A stretch of 64,000 nt of DNA, taken from assembly GCF_900044055.2 (NCBI RefSeq), contig NZ_FCOX02000005.1, positions 1 through 64,000 of the forward strand, written 5' to 3'. This DNA comes from Caballeronia calidae. GTDB lineage: Bacteria; Pseudomonadota; Gammaproteobacteria; Burkholderiales; Burkholderiaceae. The position numbers were made by a program, and so were the translations under genes. Shown here piece after piece: positions 32,177 to 41,995 of this stretch. Every line of letters starts with the position of its first letter. Position 1 is the first letter of the stretch. The notes below the pieces were generated by a model. That model was not told the DNA's origin. It searched no databases and saw only the letters and a program-made list of their open reading frames with translations.

Positions 32177-32926
32177 TTACAAATAGAACATCCGATCCTC
32201 ATCCGACTTGCTTTCCGCCGGCTGCTCGACCGATTCCTCACGATCTTCATAGAACCGCAGCACGGCATCCAGCACCTGATCCGGATCGTCGATGACCTGC
32301 ATCAGATCCAGATCCTTCGGGCTGATCACGGCGTTGGTCAAAAGCGTGTTCTTGAACCAGTCGAGCAGCCCCGCCCAGAACTCCGCGCCGACGAGCACGA
32401 TCGGCACATGGCGCGACTTCTTCGTCTGAATGAGCGTCAGCACTTCGGCAAGTTCATCCAGCGTGCCGAAGCCGCCCGGCATCACCACGACCGCGTCCGA
32501 GTTCTTCACGAACGTGACCTTGCGCGTGAAGAAGTGACGGAAACGCAGCGAGATGTCCTGCCACTGATTGCCCGATTGCTCGTGCGGCAGTTCGATATTC
32601 AAGCCCACCGAAGGCGACTTGCCCGCATGCGCGCCTTTATTGGCGGCTTCCATGATGCCCGGGCCACCGCCCGAAATGACGGCGAAGCCCGCGTCGGAGA
32701 ATTTCTGCGCGATTTCGATCGTGCGCTGATAGTACGGCGACTCCGGTTTCAGACGGGCCGAACCATAGATGCTGATGGCAGGGCGGATCTCCGAGAGGTA
32801 CTCGGTCGCCTCGATAAACTCTGCCATAATCGTGAACATCTGCCACGATGCGCGAGCCTTCTTGGCCGTCGCGCGCTCTTGATCTGCGAGCGATCGCAGA
32901 CTCGGAATCACTTTTCTCTTGTTCAT
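32177..32926 (-). CDS. LOG-family nucleotide phosphoribohydrolase (TIGR00730)
   Basis: The 249-residue protein carries GGGPGIMEAANKGA and PGGFGTLDE, the two nucleotide-binding motifs of the LOG (Lonely Guy)/YgdH family. These enzymes cleave nucleoside 5'-monophosphates, including cytokinin nucleotides, to base and ribose-5-phosphate. Its ATG (32924-32926) is one base away from the polA ATG on the opposite strand, so each gene must use promoter elements inside the other, unless translation starts at the internal ATG 32839. Adjacency to amn suggests a nucleotide-salvage neighbourhood. Confidence 0.9.
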   Translation of the reverse strand: MNKRKVIPSLRSLADQERATAKKARASWQMFTIMAEFIEATEYLSEIRPAISIYGSARLKPESPYYQRTIEIAQKFSDAGFAVISGGGPGIMEAANKGAHAGKSPSVGLNIELPHEQSGNQWQDISLRFRHFFTRKVTFVKNSDAVVVMPGGFGTLDELAEVLTLIQTKKSRHVPIVLVGAEFWAGLLDWFKNTLLTNAVISPKDLDLMQVIDDPDQVLDAVLRFYEDREESVEQPAESKSDEDRMFYL

Positions 32927-32927
32927 A

Positions 32928-35666
32928 ATGCCTGAAGAACTAAGTCTTGAAGGTAAGACCCTGCTATTGGTCGACGGTTCTAGTTACTTGTACCGGGCCT
33001 ACCATGCGATGCCGGACTTGCGAGGCCCCGACGGCGGGCCTACCGGCGCTCTGTATGGAATGGTCAACATGCTGCGGCGCTTGCGGCGCGAAATCAATGC
33101 TGAGTATAGCGCGTGCGTATTTGATGCCAAAGGCAAGACTTTCCGCGACGACTGGTACGCCGAATACAAGGCCAACCGGCCCTCGATGCCCGACGACCTC
33201 TCCAGGCAGATCGAGCCCATCCACGTCGCGGTGCGCGCGCTCGGCTGGCCGCTGGTCATGATCGAGCGCGTCGAGGCGGACGACGTCATCGGCACGCTTG
33301 CAGTCGAAGCCGAGAAGCGCGGCATGAAGGTGATCGTCTCGACGGGCGACAAGGATCTGGCTCAACTCGTGACGGATCATGTCACCCTCATCAATACGAT
33401 GACCAACGAAACGCTCGACCGCGCCGGCGTGCAGACGAAGTTCGGCGTGCCGCCGGAGCGCATCGTGGACTATCTGTCGCTCATCGGCGATACCGTCGAC
33501 AACGTGCCGGGCGTCGAGAAGTGCGGTCCCAAGACAGCGCTCAAATGGCTCACGCAATACGAAACCCTTGATGGCATCGTAGAACATGCGAATGAGATCA
33601 AAGGTGCGGTAGGAGACAATCTGCGCAAGGCTCTGGACTTCCTGCCAATGGCGAGAAAGCTCGTCACGGTGCACACGGAATGCGATCTCACTTCGCAGAT
33701 CGAGTCGATCGACAGCACGCTCGTGAGCCGTCCCGAATCCCGCGACGAACTGCGCGACGTGTTCCTGCGTCACGGCTTCAAGACCTGGCTGCGCGAAATC
33801 GAAATCGCCGATGCGGTCGAAGGCCCGACCGACACGCCGCCTGCCGAAGTCACCGAAATCGAGCACCACTACGAGACGGTGCAGACGTGGGACCACTTCA
33901 ATGAATGGCTCAGGCGCATCAACGAAGCGGAGATCACGTCGTTCGACAGCGAGACCACCTCGCTCGATCCGATGACCGCGCAGATCGTCGGCATGTCGGT
34001 GTCGACCGAGCCGGGACATGCGGCCTATATTCCGGTCGCGCATCGCGGGCCGGACGCGCCCGAGCAATTGCCGCGCGATGAAGTGCTCGCGAAGCTCAAG
34101 CCCTGGCTCGAGGATGCGTCGAAGAAAAAAGTCGGTCAACACCTGAAGTACGACGAGCAGGTGCTTGCCAGCTACGGCATCGAGATGCGCGGCGTCGAGC
34201 ATGACACGCTCCTGCAATCGTACGTGCTCGAATCGCATCGTCCGCACGACATGGATAACCTCGCGCTGCGTCATCTCGGTGTGAAGACGATCAAGTACGA
34301 GGACGTCGCGGGCAAGGGCGCATCGCAGATCGGCTTCGATGAAGTGCCGCTCGACAAGGCATCCGCATACGCCGCCGAAGATGCCGATATCACGCTGCGT
34401 CTGCATCACGCACTGTATCCGCAAGTGGCGCAGGAAGAAGGCCTGCTGCGTGTGTATCGCGACATCGAAATGCCCACGTCGCGCGTGCTGCGCAAGATGG
34501 AACGCAACGGTGTGCTGATCGATCGCCAGAGGCTCGATGCACAAAGCAACGAGATCGCGAAGCGTCTCATCGATCTTCAGGCGCAGGCGTATGAGCTCGC
34601 AGGCGGCGAATTCAATCTCGGCTCGCCGAAGCAGATCGGGCAGATCTTCTTCGAGAAGCTGGAATTGCCGGTCGTGAAGAAAACGCCGAGCGGCGCGCCT
34701 TCCACCGATGAAGAAGTGCTGCAAAAGCTCGCCGAAGACTATCCGCTGCCGAAAGTGCTGCTCGAACATCGCGGGCTGTCGAAGCTCAAGTCCACTTACA
34801 CGGACAAGCTGCCGCGCATGGTGAACGCGTCGACGGGGCGCGTGCATACGAACTATGCGCAGGCCGTCGCGGTGACGGGGCGCCTGTCGTCGAACGAGCC
34901 GAACCTGCAGAACATCCCGGTGCGCACGGGCGAAGGCCGGCGCATTCGCGAAGCGTTCATCGCGCCGCCGGGCAGCAAGATCGTATCGGCGGATTACTCG
35001 CAGATCGAGCTGCGCATCATGGCGCATATTTCCGGCGACGAATCGTTGATGCGCGCGTTCAAGGAAGGCGAGGACGTGCATCGCGCAACCGCGTCCGAAG
35101 TGTTCAGCGTCACGCCGCTCGAAGTCGACAACGATCAGCGGCGCATCGCGAAGGTCATCAACTTCGGCCTGATCTACGGCATGAGCTCGTTCGGGCTCGC
35201 GTCGAATCTCGGCATCACGCGCGATGCGGCGAAGCTTTATATCGACCGCTATTTCGCGCGTTATCCTGGCGTCGCGGCGTATATGGAGAACACGCGCCTG
35301 AGCGCGAAGGCGAACGGTTTCGTCGAGACCGTGTTCGGCCGGCGTTTGTGGCTGCCCGAGATCAACGGCGGCAGCGGGCCGCGTCGTCAGGCCGCCGAGC
35401 GCGCCGCGATCAACGCGCCGATGCAGGGCACCGCCGCCGATCTCATCAAGCTGTCGATGATCGCCGTGCAGGACTGGCTCGAAAGCTCGGGCATCGGCGC
35501 GAAGATGATCATGCAGGTGCACGATGAACTCGTGCTCGAAGTGCCCGAGGAAGCACTTCCCGAGGTCAGGAAGCGCTTACCTGAACTGATGTGCGGCGTC
35601 GCGAAGCTGAAGGTGCCGCTCATCGCGGAAGTGGGCGTCGGCAACAACTGGGAAGAAGCGCACTGA
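32928..35666 (+). CDS. polA: DNA polymerase I
   Basis: The 912-residue protein has all three domains. The N-terminal 5' nuclease carries LLLVDGSSYLYRAYHA and STGDKDLAQLV. The 3'-5' exonuclease keeps its acidic motif I (SFDSETTSLD, near 338), so proofreading is probably active. The polymerase has SADYSQIELR (near 687), KVINFGLIYGMS and QVHDELVLEV (near 864). ATG at 32928 (MPEELSL) is preferred over an upstream TTG. There is no clear ribosome-binding site, and the divergent LOG gene starts one base upstream. Functions in Okazaki-fragment processing and repair. Confidence 0.97.
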   Translation: MPEELSLEGKTLLLVDGSSYLYRAYHAMPDLRGPDGGPTGALYGMVNMLRRLRREINAEYSACVFDAKGKTFRDDWYAEYKANRPSMPDDLSRQIEPIHVAVRALGWPLVMIERVEADDVIGTLAVEAEKRGMKVIVSTGDKDLAQLVTDHVTLINTMTNETLDRAGVQTKFGVPPERIVDYLSLIGDTVDNVPGVEKCGPKTALKWLTQYETLDGIVEHANEIKGAVGDNLRKALDFLPMARKLVTVHTECDLTSQIESIDSTLVSRPESRDELRDVFLRHGFKTWLREIEIADAVEGPTDTPPAEVTEIEHHYETVQTWDHFNEWLRRINEAEITSFDSETTSLDPMTAQIVGMSVSTEPGHAAYIPVAHRGPDAPEQLPRDEVLAKLKPWLEDASKKKVGQHLKYDEQVLASYGIEMRGVEHDTLLQSYVLESHRPHDMDNLALRHLGVKTIKYEDVAGKGASQIGFDEVPLDKASAYAAEDADITLRLHHALYPQVAQEEGLLRVYRDIEMPTSRVLRKMERNGVLIDRQRLDAQSNEIAKRLIDLQAQAYELAGGEFNLGSPKQIGQIFFEKLELPVVKKTPSGAPSTDEEVLQKLAEDYPLPKVLLEHRGLSKLKSTYTDKLPRMVNASTGRVHTNYAQAVAVTGRLSSNEPNLQNIPVRTGEGRRIREAFIAPPGSKIVSADYSQIELRIMAHISGDESLMRAFKEGEDVHRATASEVFSVTPLEVDNDQRRIAKVINFGLIYGMSSFGLASNLGITRDAAKLYIDRYFARYPGVAAYMENTRLSAKANGFVETVFGRRLWLPEINGGSGPRRQAAERAAINAPMQGTAADLIKLSMIAVQDWLESSGIGAKMIMQVHDELVLEVPEEALPEVRKRLPELMCGVAKLKVPLIAEVGVGNNWEEAH

Positions 35667-35829
35667 GGCGCACTGAAATACTTTGCGCAAGGCATATGCG
35701 GCACATGTCGCATATGTCCGACATGTTGGTGACGCGCTTGTGACTGTCATCGAAGCTCACGCACAATCAAGTCAGACGAGGAAGTCAAGCACGAAGGTCG
35801 ATCGAATATAAAAGCATAGGGAGAGTGCC

Positions 35830-37203
35830 ATGCATCGCTTCATCATCGTCGGCGGAGGGGCTGGCGGCCTCGAACTCGCGACTCGCCTCGGCGACCGTTT
35901 CGGGTCGACGGACGAAAAGACACCGCCGAAAGCGCAAGTCACGCTCGTCGACCGCAACCCGACGCATATCTGGAAGCCGCTCCTGCATGAAGTCGCGGCG
36001 GGCAGCATGGACCCGTTCACGCAGGAGCTCGAATACGCCGCGCAGGCCTTGTGGCATGGCTTCGAATTCCAGCAGGGCGAGCTCGTCGGGCTCGATCGCG
36101 CGGCAAGGCGCATCACGATCGGCGCGCTGCGCGATGAAGAAGCAGGCGAGCTCTTGCCCGAGCGCGAACTCGAGTACGACACGCTCGTCATCGCGATCGG
36201 CAGCACGACGCATTTCTTCGGCGTCGAAGGCGCGCAGCAGAACTCGATCGCGCTCGATACCGTCGGTCAGGCCGAGCTCTTCCGCAAGCGCCTGATCGCG
36301 GCATGCATGCGTGCCGAGCATTTCGCGCCGGAGCCCGTCGCGGCGGTAGTCGCGAACGGCGAGATCGAATCCGCCGAACCGGTCGTCGAAGACGCGCCGC
36401 GCATCCAGGTCGCGATCGTCGGCGCGGGCGCAACGGGCGTCGAATTGTCGGCGGAACTGCGCAACACCGCGCAAGTGCTGTCGGCCTATGGGCTGCACAA
36501 ACTCCATCCGAAGCACGATATCGGCATCGTGCTGATCGAAGCGGGGCCGCGCATTCTTCCCGCGCTGCAGGAGCGCGTGTCCAGCGCGACCGCGGAATTG
36601 CTCACCAAGCTCGGCGTGAAGCTGATGACGGGCGAGACGGTCGCGGAAGTGTCGAAAGATTCGATCCGCACCGCGGGCGGCAAGACGATCCGCGCGGATC
36701 TCACGGTCTGGGCGGCGGGCATCAAGGCGCCGGCTATCCTCTCCAATCTCGACGGTCTGCCGACCAACCGCCTCGGCCAACTCCTCGTGCGCCGCACGCT
36801 GCAGACGGAAGTCGACGACAACGTCTTCGCGCTCGGCGATTGCGCCGCGTGCCCGTGGCCCGGCAACGAGCGCAACGTGCCGCCGCGCGCGCAGGCCGCG
36901 CATCAGCAGGCGAGCTTTCTGTTCAAGTCGCTCGAGCGGCTTTTGCAGGGCAAACCGCTGCCCGAGTACACCTATCGCGACTTCGGCTCGCTGGTGTCGC
37001 TCGGGCATTACAGCGCGGTCGGCAATCTGATGGGCGGGCTGATCGGCGGCAATATGCTGATCGAAGGGCTCTTCGCGCGCTTCATGTACATGTCGCTCTA
37101 CCGGCTGCACGTCGCCGCGCTGCACGGCTACGCGCGCATGGTGCTCGACACCGTCGCGCACTGGCTGCGCCGCTCCACCGCGCCTCGCGTGAAGTTGCAC
37201 TGA
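35830..37203 (+). CDS. ndh: Type II NADH:quinone oxidoreductase
   Basis: The 457-residue non-pumping NADH dehydrogenase has two Rossmann motifs: FIIVGGGAGGLELAT at the N-terminus for FAD and VAIVGAGATGVELSAEL (near 200) for NADH. FALGDCAACPWPGN marks the second FAD-contact. A C-terminal hydrophobic/amphipathic region (GLIGGNMLIEGLFARFMYMSLY, split) probably attaches it to the inner membrane. GGGAG precedes the ATG. The 160 bases upstream contain repeated ACATGT/CATATG palindromes at about 35692-35727. Confidence 0.93.
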   Translation: MHRFIIVGGGAGGLELATRLGDRFGSTDEKTPPKAQVTLVDRNPTHIWKPLLHEVAAGSMDPFTQELEYAAQALWHGFEFQQGELVGLDRAARRITIGALRDEEAGELLPERELEYDTLVIAIGSTTHFFGVEGAQQNSIALDTVGQAELFRKRLIAACMRAEHFAPEPVAAVVANGEIESAEPVVEDAPRIQVAIVGAGATGVELSAELRNTAQVLSAYGLHKLHPKHDIGIVLIEAGPRILPALQERVSSATAELLTKLGVKLMTGETVAEVSKDSIRTAGGKTIRADLTVWAAGIKAPAILSNLDGLPTNRLGQLLVRRTLQTEVDDNVFALGDCAACPWPGNERNVPPRAQAAHQQASFLFKSLERLLQGKPLPEYTYRDFGSLVSLGHYSAVGNLMGGLIGGNMLIEGLFARFMYMSLYRLHVAALHGYARMVLDTVAHWLRRSTAPRVKLH

Positions 37204-37409
37204 CGCGGAATAGAACGCCTGCGTCATTCGTTGAAAGCTGTTTAGAATGGGCGGCGCGTGAGAAGGCGAAGCATTTCGCTGGTTCGCCGGTTCACTGTCG
37301 TGCAGCGCCGCGCCTCGTGACGCCTTGAACACGTCGCGCGGTTTTCAACGATCCGTGCCGTTCGCGCAAGGGAGCACTCGCCGCGACGGCCTTGCCGCGG
37401 GAGCGACAC

Positions 37410-38285
37410 ATGCTAGACCCTGAAGTCGACAGCCTCATTCCGCACGTCCCGTTCGACCGACGCACCTTCATCAAGGCAACCATCGGCACGGGCTTCGCGG
37501 CCGCGGTGCTGCCGGTGTCGGCGCAAACCATCCATACCGATGACAACGGCCTCGAAGCCGGCGCCATCGGCATTCGCGGCGCGGACGGCACGCTCGTTCC
37601 CGCTTATCGCGCGCAACCGAAGGGCAAGACGCATCTGCCGGTCGTCATCGTGGTTCACGAGATCTTCGGGGTTCACGAGCATATCGCCGACGTGTGCCGG
37701 CGCTTCGCGAAGCAGGGTTATCTGGCCATTGCGCCGGAGTTCTTCACGCGTCAGGGCGATCCGAAGGCGTATCCGTCGATTCAGCAACTCAACGAGCAGG
37801 TCGTATCGAAAGTGCCGGATTCGCAGGTGATCTCCGACATCGATCAGGCCATCAAATGGGCCGGCGAGCATGGCGGCGATCCGAAGCGCGCGGGCATCGT
37901 CGGATTCTGCTGGGGCGGGCGCATTTCGTGGCTGTATGCGGAGCACAACCCGAATCTCAAGGCGGCGGTCGCGTTCTACGGGCGGCTCGTCGGCAACAAG
38001 ACCGCGATGACGCCGAATAATCCGCTCGATCTCGCCAGCCAGCTCAAGGTGCCTGTGCTCGGCCTGTACGGACGGCAGGATCAGAGCATCCCGCAGGACA
38101 CCCTCGAGCAGATGAAACAGGCGCTCGCGGACGATCCGCCGCCCGCGAAGAACTCGCAGTTCGTCGTGTACGACGACGCGGGGCATGCGTTCTTCGCGGA
38201 TTATCGTCCGAGCTATCGCAAGGCGGACGCCGAGGACGGCTGGAAGCGCACGCTCGCGTGGTTCCGCGAGCACGGCGTCAAATAG
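37410..38285 (+). CDS. Dienelactone-hydrolase-family protein with Tat signal
   Basis: The 291-residue exported hydrolase starts at ATG 37410 with GGGAG upstream. DRRTFIKATIGTGFAAAVLPVSA is a Tat signal (RRTFIK). Catalytic residues fit the dienelactone hydrolase family: Cys in GFCWGGR, Asp in GRQDQSIP and His in DAGHAFF; HEIFGVHEHI is also typical. Physiological substrate unknown; many such exported DLH proteins are orphans. Convergent with the sulfurtransferase gene, 15 bases apart. Confidence 0.9.
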   Translation: MLDPEVDSLIPHVPFDRRTFIKATIGTGFAAAVLPVSAQTIHTDDNGLEAGAIGIRGADGTLVPAYRAQPKGKTHLPVVIVVHEIFGVHEHIADVCRRFAKQGYLAIAPEFFTRQGDPKAYPSIQQLNEQVVSKVPDSQVISDIDQAIKWAGEHGGDPKRAGIVGFCWGGRISWLYAEHNPNLKAAVAFYGRLVGNKTAMTPNNPLDLASQLKVPVLGLYGRQDQSIPQDTLEQMKQALADDPPPAKNSQFVVYDDAGHAFFADYRPSYRKADAEDGWKRTLAWFREHGVK

Positions 38286-38300
38286 CGCGCATCGCGCCGG

Positions 38301-39170
38301 TCAGGGGTTCGGCCCGGTCGCGACCGGCCGGCCCGGATCGGCGCTCCACTCGCTCCATGATCCGGGATAGAGCGCCGCGCCGTGCAGGCCGGCGATTTCC
38401 ATCGCGAGCACGTTGTGGCACGCCGTCACGCCCGAGCCGCATTGCAGCACGATGCGGTCCGCCGGCGTCGCGCCGATCAGCGTGCCGAACGCCTCACGCA
38501 GTTCGTGCGCGGTCTTGAAGCGGCCTTCGGCCGTCAGGTTGTTCTTGAAGAAGTGATTGAGCGCGCCGGGAATATGCCCGCCGACGGGATCGATCGTCTC
38601 GTTCTCGCCGCGATAACGGTCGGCGGCGCGCGCATCGATTAGCAGATGATCGCGCGTGCCGATGCTGCGCTCGATCGCCTGCGCGTCGATGGTCACCTGC
38701 AGCGGCGCGGCGGCCTTGAACGTGCCCTGCGTCTTCGGCGGCGGGGCGGTCTCGAGCGGATTGCCCGCCGCTTCCCACGCCTGCAGGCCGCCGTCGAGCA
38801 GCGCGACGGAATCGTGCCCGAGCCAGCGCAACAGCCACCAGAGACGCGCGGCGTACATGCCGCCGTGCGCGTCGTAGGCGACCACCTGCTGGCCTTCATT
38901 CAGGCCGAAGCTCGCCAGCTTCGCAACGAGCGCGGCGCGTTCCGGCAACGGATGGCGTCCGTTCGTGCCCGTCTTCACGCCGGACAGATCGCGATCCAGA
39001 TGAAGATAGTGCGCGCCGGGAATATGCCCTTGCGCGTAAGCCGCTTCGCCCGAATCGGGCGCGGCGAGATCGAAGCGGCAGTCGAACACGAGGATGCTGC
39101 CGGGCGCGGCGGCGAGCCGTTCGGCGAGATTCGTCGCCGAGATGAGCGTGGTGTAGTGGGTGTGCGGCAT
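38301..39170 (-). CDS. sseA: Two-domain rhodanese, 3-mercaptopyruvate sulfurtransferase type
   Basis: The 289-residue protein has two tandem rhodanese domains: an inactive N-terminal one (VFDCRFDLAAPDSGEAAY, GHIPGAHYLHLD) and a C-terminal one with the active-site loop CGSGVTAC. The CGSGVTA loop marks mercaptopyruvate sulfurtransferase rather than thiosulfate sulfurtransferase, whose loop is CRKGVTA. It transfers sulfur from 3-mercaptopyruvate to an acceptor such as cyanide or thioredoxin. Same strand as, and downstream of, the Rieske oxygenase, but separated from it by a terminator. Confidence 0.9.
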   Translation of the reverse strand: MPHTHYTTLISATNLAERLAAAPGSILVFDCRFDLAAPDSGEAAYAQGHIPGAHYLHLDRDLSGVKTGTNGRHPLPERAALVAKLASFGLNEGQQVVAYDAHGGMYAARLWWLLRWLGHDSVALLDGGLQAWEAAGNPLETAPPPKTQGTFKAAAPLQVTIDAQAIERSIGTRDHLLIDARAADRYRGENETIDPVGGHIPGALNHFFKNNLTAEGRFKTAHELREAFGTLIGATPADRIVLQCGSGVTACHNVLAMEIAGLHGAALYPGSWSEWSADPGRPVATGPNP

Positions 39171-39220
39171 GACGGCTCCTGAAGCGGCGCTTGTGATGCG
39201 GGATGAATCAATAGTCTAAA

Positions 39221-39245
39221 AGAAAAAACGGGCCCGAAAGCCCGT
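39221..39245 (-). terminator. Intrinsic terminator of the Rieske oxygenase gene
   Basis: On the minus strand ACGGGC-TTTCGG-GCCCGT is followed by six T residues. It lies 25-49 bases past the Rieske stop. Confidence 0.8.
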
Positions 39246-39269
39246 CTTTTCCTGATGACCGCATCGCCG

Positions 39270-40376
39270 TCAAATGGCGCCGAGTTGATGCCGCAAGAAC
39301 TCGTGGAAGTGCTGCATGCCGGATTCCATCGGGCTCTGATACGGCCCGACCTGGTTCTCGCCACGCGACATCAGCGCGCGGCGGCCCGCATCCATGCGCT
39401 CGGCGATTTCATCGTCCTCGCGCGCGGTTTCCAGGTACGCGGCGCGTTCCGCCTCGATGAACTCACGCTCGAACAGCGCGATTTCCTCGGGGTAATAGAA
39501 CTCGACGATGTTCGTCGTCTTTTGCGTGCCGTGCGGAATGAGCCACGACACGACCAGCACGTGCGGATACCACTCGATCATCAGACCGGGGTAGTAGACC
39601 ATCCAGATCGCGCCGAATTCGGGCGGCGCGCCGTTGCGGAAGCGCAGGACCTGGTCGTGCCATTTGCGGTACGTCGGGCTGCCCGGCTTCTCCAGATTCT
39701 TGTGGACGCCGACGGTCTGCACGCTGTACCAGTCGCCGAACTCCCACTCGAGGTTGTCGCACGACACGAAGCTGCCGAGGCCCGGATGGAACGGCGCGAC
39801 GTGATAGTCCTCGAGATAGACCTCGATGAAGGTCTTCCAGTTGTAGTTGCACTCGTGCACTTCGACGTGATCGAACATGAAGCCCGAGAAGTCGAAATGC
39901 TTCGCCGTGCCGAGCCTCGCGAGATCCGCAGCGACGTTGCGGCCCTCCGATTCGAAGAGCAGGCCTTGCCAGTTCTGCAATGAAGTCTTGCCGAGGTTCA
40001 GGCAGGGCTTGTCCGCGAAGTGCGGCGCGCCGAGCAGTTGACCGTCGAGATCGTAGGTCCAGCGATGCAGCGGGCAGACGATGTTGTCCGCGCTGCCGCG
40101 GCCGTTGAGCATGATCGCCTGACGGTGGCGGCACACGTTCGACAGCAGCTCGATATTGTTCTGCTGGTTGCGGACGAGCACGCGCCCTTCGCCCTCGCCG
40201 GGAAGCGCGAAATAGTTTCCCGCTTCGGGAACCATGAGTTCGTGCCCGATGTAGCGTGGACCCTGCTTGAAAAGTGTGTCGAGTTCGCGCGTAAGAAGCG
40301 CTTCGTCAAAGTAAGCCGTGACTGGCAGCTGACTGTGAATGGCGTTCAGCTGCAATGCATTGCTCAGATTGGACAT
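39270..40376 (-). CDS. Rieske-type aromatic ring-hydroxylating oxygenase, alpha subunit-like
   Basis: The 368-residue protein has a Rieske 2Fe-2S site (CRHRQAI followed 15 residues later by CPLHRW) and a C-terminal mononuclear-iron domain with NWKTFIEVYLEDYHVAPFHPG, read as the motif Asp-x2-His-x4-His. The ATG at 40376 (MSNLSNAL) with GGGAG upstream is chosen over an open extension. No ferredoxin, reductase or beta subunit gene is adjacent, so the redox partner is elsewhere. Divergent from xseB-ispA-dxs, an arrangement I recall as conserved in Burkholderiaceae; the substrate is unknown. Confidence 0.88.
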   Translation of the reverse strand: MSNLSNALQLNAIHSQLPVTAYFDEALLTRELDTLFKQGPRYIGHELMVPEAGNYFALPGEGEGRVLVRNQQNNIELLSNVCRHRQAIMLNGRGSADNIVCPLHRWTYDLDGQLLGAPHFADKPCLNLGKTSLQNWQGLLFESEGRNVAADLARLGTAKHFDFSGFMFDHVEVHECNYNWKTFIEVYLEDYHVAPFHPGLGSFVSCDNLEWEFGDWYSVQTVGVHKNLEKPGSPTYRKWHDQVLRFRNGAPPEFGAIWMVYYPGLMIEWYPHVLVVSWLIPHGTQKTTNIVEFYYPEEIALFEREFIEAERAAYLETAREDDEIAERMDAGRRALMSRGENQVGPYQSPMESGMQHFHEFLRHQLGAI

Positions 40377-40687
40377 TCCCACTCCCGATGAAAACGTGAA
40401 AGCAGTGAACAACCCAACCATCGAAGATTCGATTTAGGGAGCCCGCGATTATACCGAAATTCGCCACGAAGGGGCGCATAAGGTCTTGATTTGGGTATAA
40501 ATTGTCGCGAGAGTTCCTCACAATCGCCCCGTGGACGAGTGCGGATGGCATGGCCCGCAAGGTTCGGGCGAAAATGCCGGAAGGCGGTGACCAGCCTTGG
40601 CTGCGGACGGGATGCGGGTCGAAAAATTGGCTTTTGCCGTAGAATGTGCGACTTGGTTCCAAAAATTCAATTGCACATCCACGATTC

Positions 40688-41023
40688 ATGGCGAAAACCG
40701 CTGTCCAGGAAACAGGCGATAAAACCGGCGCCGACGCGCAGAGCGCGGACGCCGCGCAGCTTCCGGAAAATTATGAGGCGGCGCTGGCAGAGCTCGAATC
40801 GCTCGTCGCGCGCATGGAAGAGGGCGCGCTGAGTCTCGAAGAATCGCTTGCGGCGTATCGCCGCGGCGCGGCGCTTGTGGGCTTTTGCCAACAACAGCTC
40901 GAAAAAGTCGAGCAGCAGGTGCGCGTTCTCGACGGCGAGACGCTCAAGCCGCTGCCCGCCGAGGTACAGCGTGCGACCCAGGGTGCGGGAGCCTTGAACG
41001 ACAACGGGGACGACGACCTATGA
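40688..41023 (+). CDS. xseB: Exodeoxyribonuclease VII small subunit
   Basis: The 111-residue subunit has the hallmark ENYEAALAELESLVARMEEG and LSLEESLAAYRRGAALV helices, with a final QQQLEKVEQQV. It pairs with XseA to degrade single-stranded DNA. ATG 40688 (MAKTAVQE) is the likely start. Its TGA overlaps the ispA ATG (ATGA at 41020-41023). The partner xseA is not in the window, which is usual, since xseB is normally next to ispA. Confidence 0.93.
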   Translation: MAKTAVQETGDKTGADAQSADAAQLPENYEAALAELESLVARMEEGALSLEESLAAYRRGAALVGFCQQQLEKVEQQVRVLDGETLKPLPAEVQRATQGAGALNDNGDDDL

Positions 41024-41907
41024 CCTTCGAACAATGGATGCGCGCGACGCTCGACCGCGTCGAGACCGCACTCGAACACTATCTTCCGGGCACGGACGTC
41101 GCGCCCGCGCGCCTGCACGAAGCGATGCGCTATGCCGTGCTGGGCGGCGGCAAGCGGGTGAGACCGCTGCTCGTTCATGCGGCGGGCGAGCTGACCGGCG
41201 CGAGCGCGCAAGCCGTGGAAGCGGCGAGCGCCGCGCTCGAGATGATTCACGTCTATTCGCTGGTGCATGACGACATGCCCGCCATGGACGACGACGCATT
41301 GCGCCGGGGTAAGCCCACGGTACACATCCAATATGACGAAGCGACGGCACTGCTCGTCGGCGACGCGCTGCAATCGCAGGCGTTCGTCGCGCTGACCGCC
41401 GAAGGCAACGGTCTGAACGATGGCCAGCAAGCCGCGCTCGTGCGCGAGCTCGCGGTCGCGAGCGGCTCGCTCGGCATGGCGGGCGGACAGGCCATCGACC
41501 TCGAAAGCGTCGGGCGCAAGCTGTCGCGGCCCGAGCTCGAGACGATGCATCGCAAGAAAACGGGTGCGCTGCTGCGCGCGTCGGTACGCATGGGCGCGCT
41601 CGCGGGCGCGCATCCTGGCGCGGACGCGCTCATGGCGCTGGACCAGTACGCCGCCGCGATTGGCCTTGCGTTCCAGGTGGTCGACGACATCCTCGACGTC
41701 ACCGCCGATTCCGCGACGCTCGGCAAGACCGCCGGCAAGGATGCGCAGCACGACAAACCCACTTATGTATCGATCATCGGGCTCGACGCGTCGCGCGAGC
41801 TCGCCGCACAGCTCGGCCGCGACGCGCACGCCGCGATCCAGCCGTTCGGTGCGCGCGGCCAGCGTCTCGCCGAACTTGCCGACCTGGTCGTGAACCGGGT
41901 GAATTGA
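41020..41907 (+). CDS. ispA: Farnesyl diphosphate synthase (short-chain polyprenyl synthase)
   Basis: Condenses IPP with DMAPP and geranyl-PP to give farnesyl-PP. The 295-residue protein carries GGGKRVRP, the first Asp-rich motif DDMPAMDDD and the second DDILD, plus KTGALLRAS. Start is the ATG overlapping the xseB stop. Followed after 88 bases by dxs, so precursor supply and chain elongation are encoded together. Confidence 0.95.
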   Translation: MTFEQWMRATLDRVETALEHYLPGTDVAPARLHEAMRYAVLGGGKRVRPLLVHAAGELTGASAQAVEAASAALEMIHVYSLVHDDMPAMDDDALRRGKPTVHIQYDEATALLVGDALQSQAFVALTAEGNGLNDGQQAALVRELAVASGSLGMAGGQAIDLESVGRKLSRPELETMHRKKTGALLRASVRMGALAGAHPGADALMALDQYAAAIGLAFQVVDDILDVTADSATLGKTAGKDAQHDKPTYVSIIGLDASRELAAQLGRDAHAAIQPFGARGQRLAELADLVVNRVN

Positions 41908-41995
41908 TTGTTGAACGCGTGACGAACCCCACGGCGCGAGGCATGAAACAATCGCGCCGAACGAATCACGCCAGTTTTCCTAAAATGGGACGACG

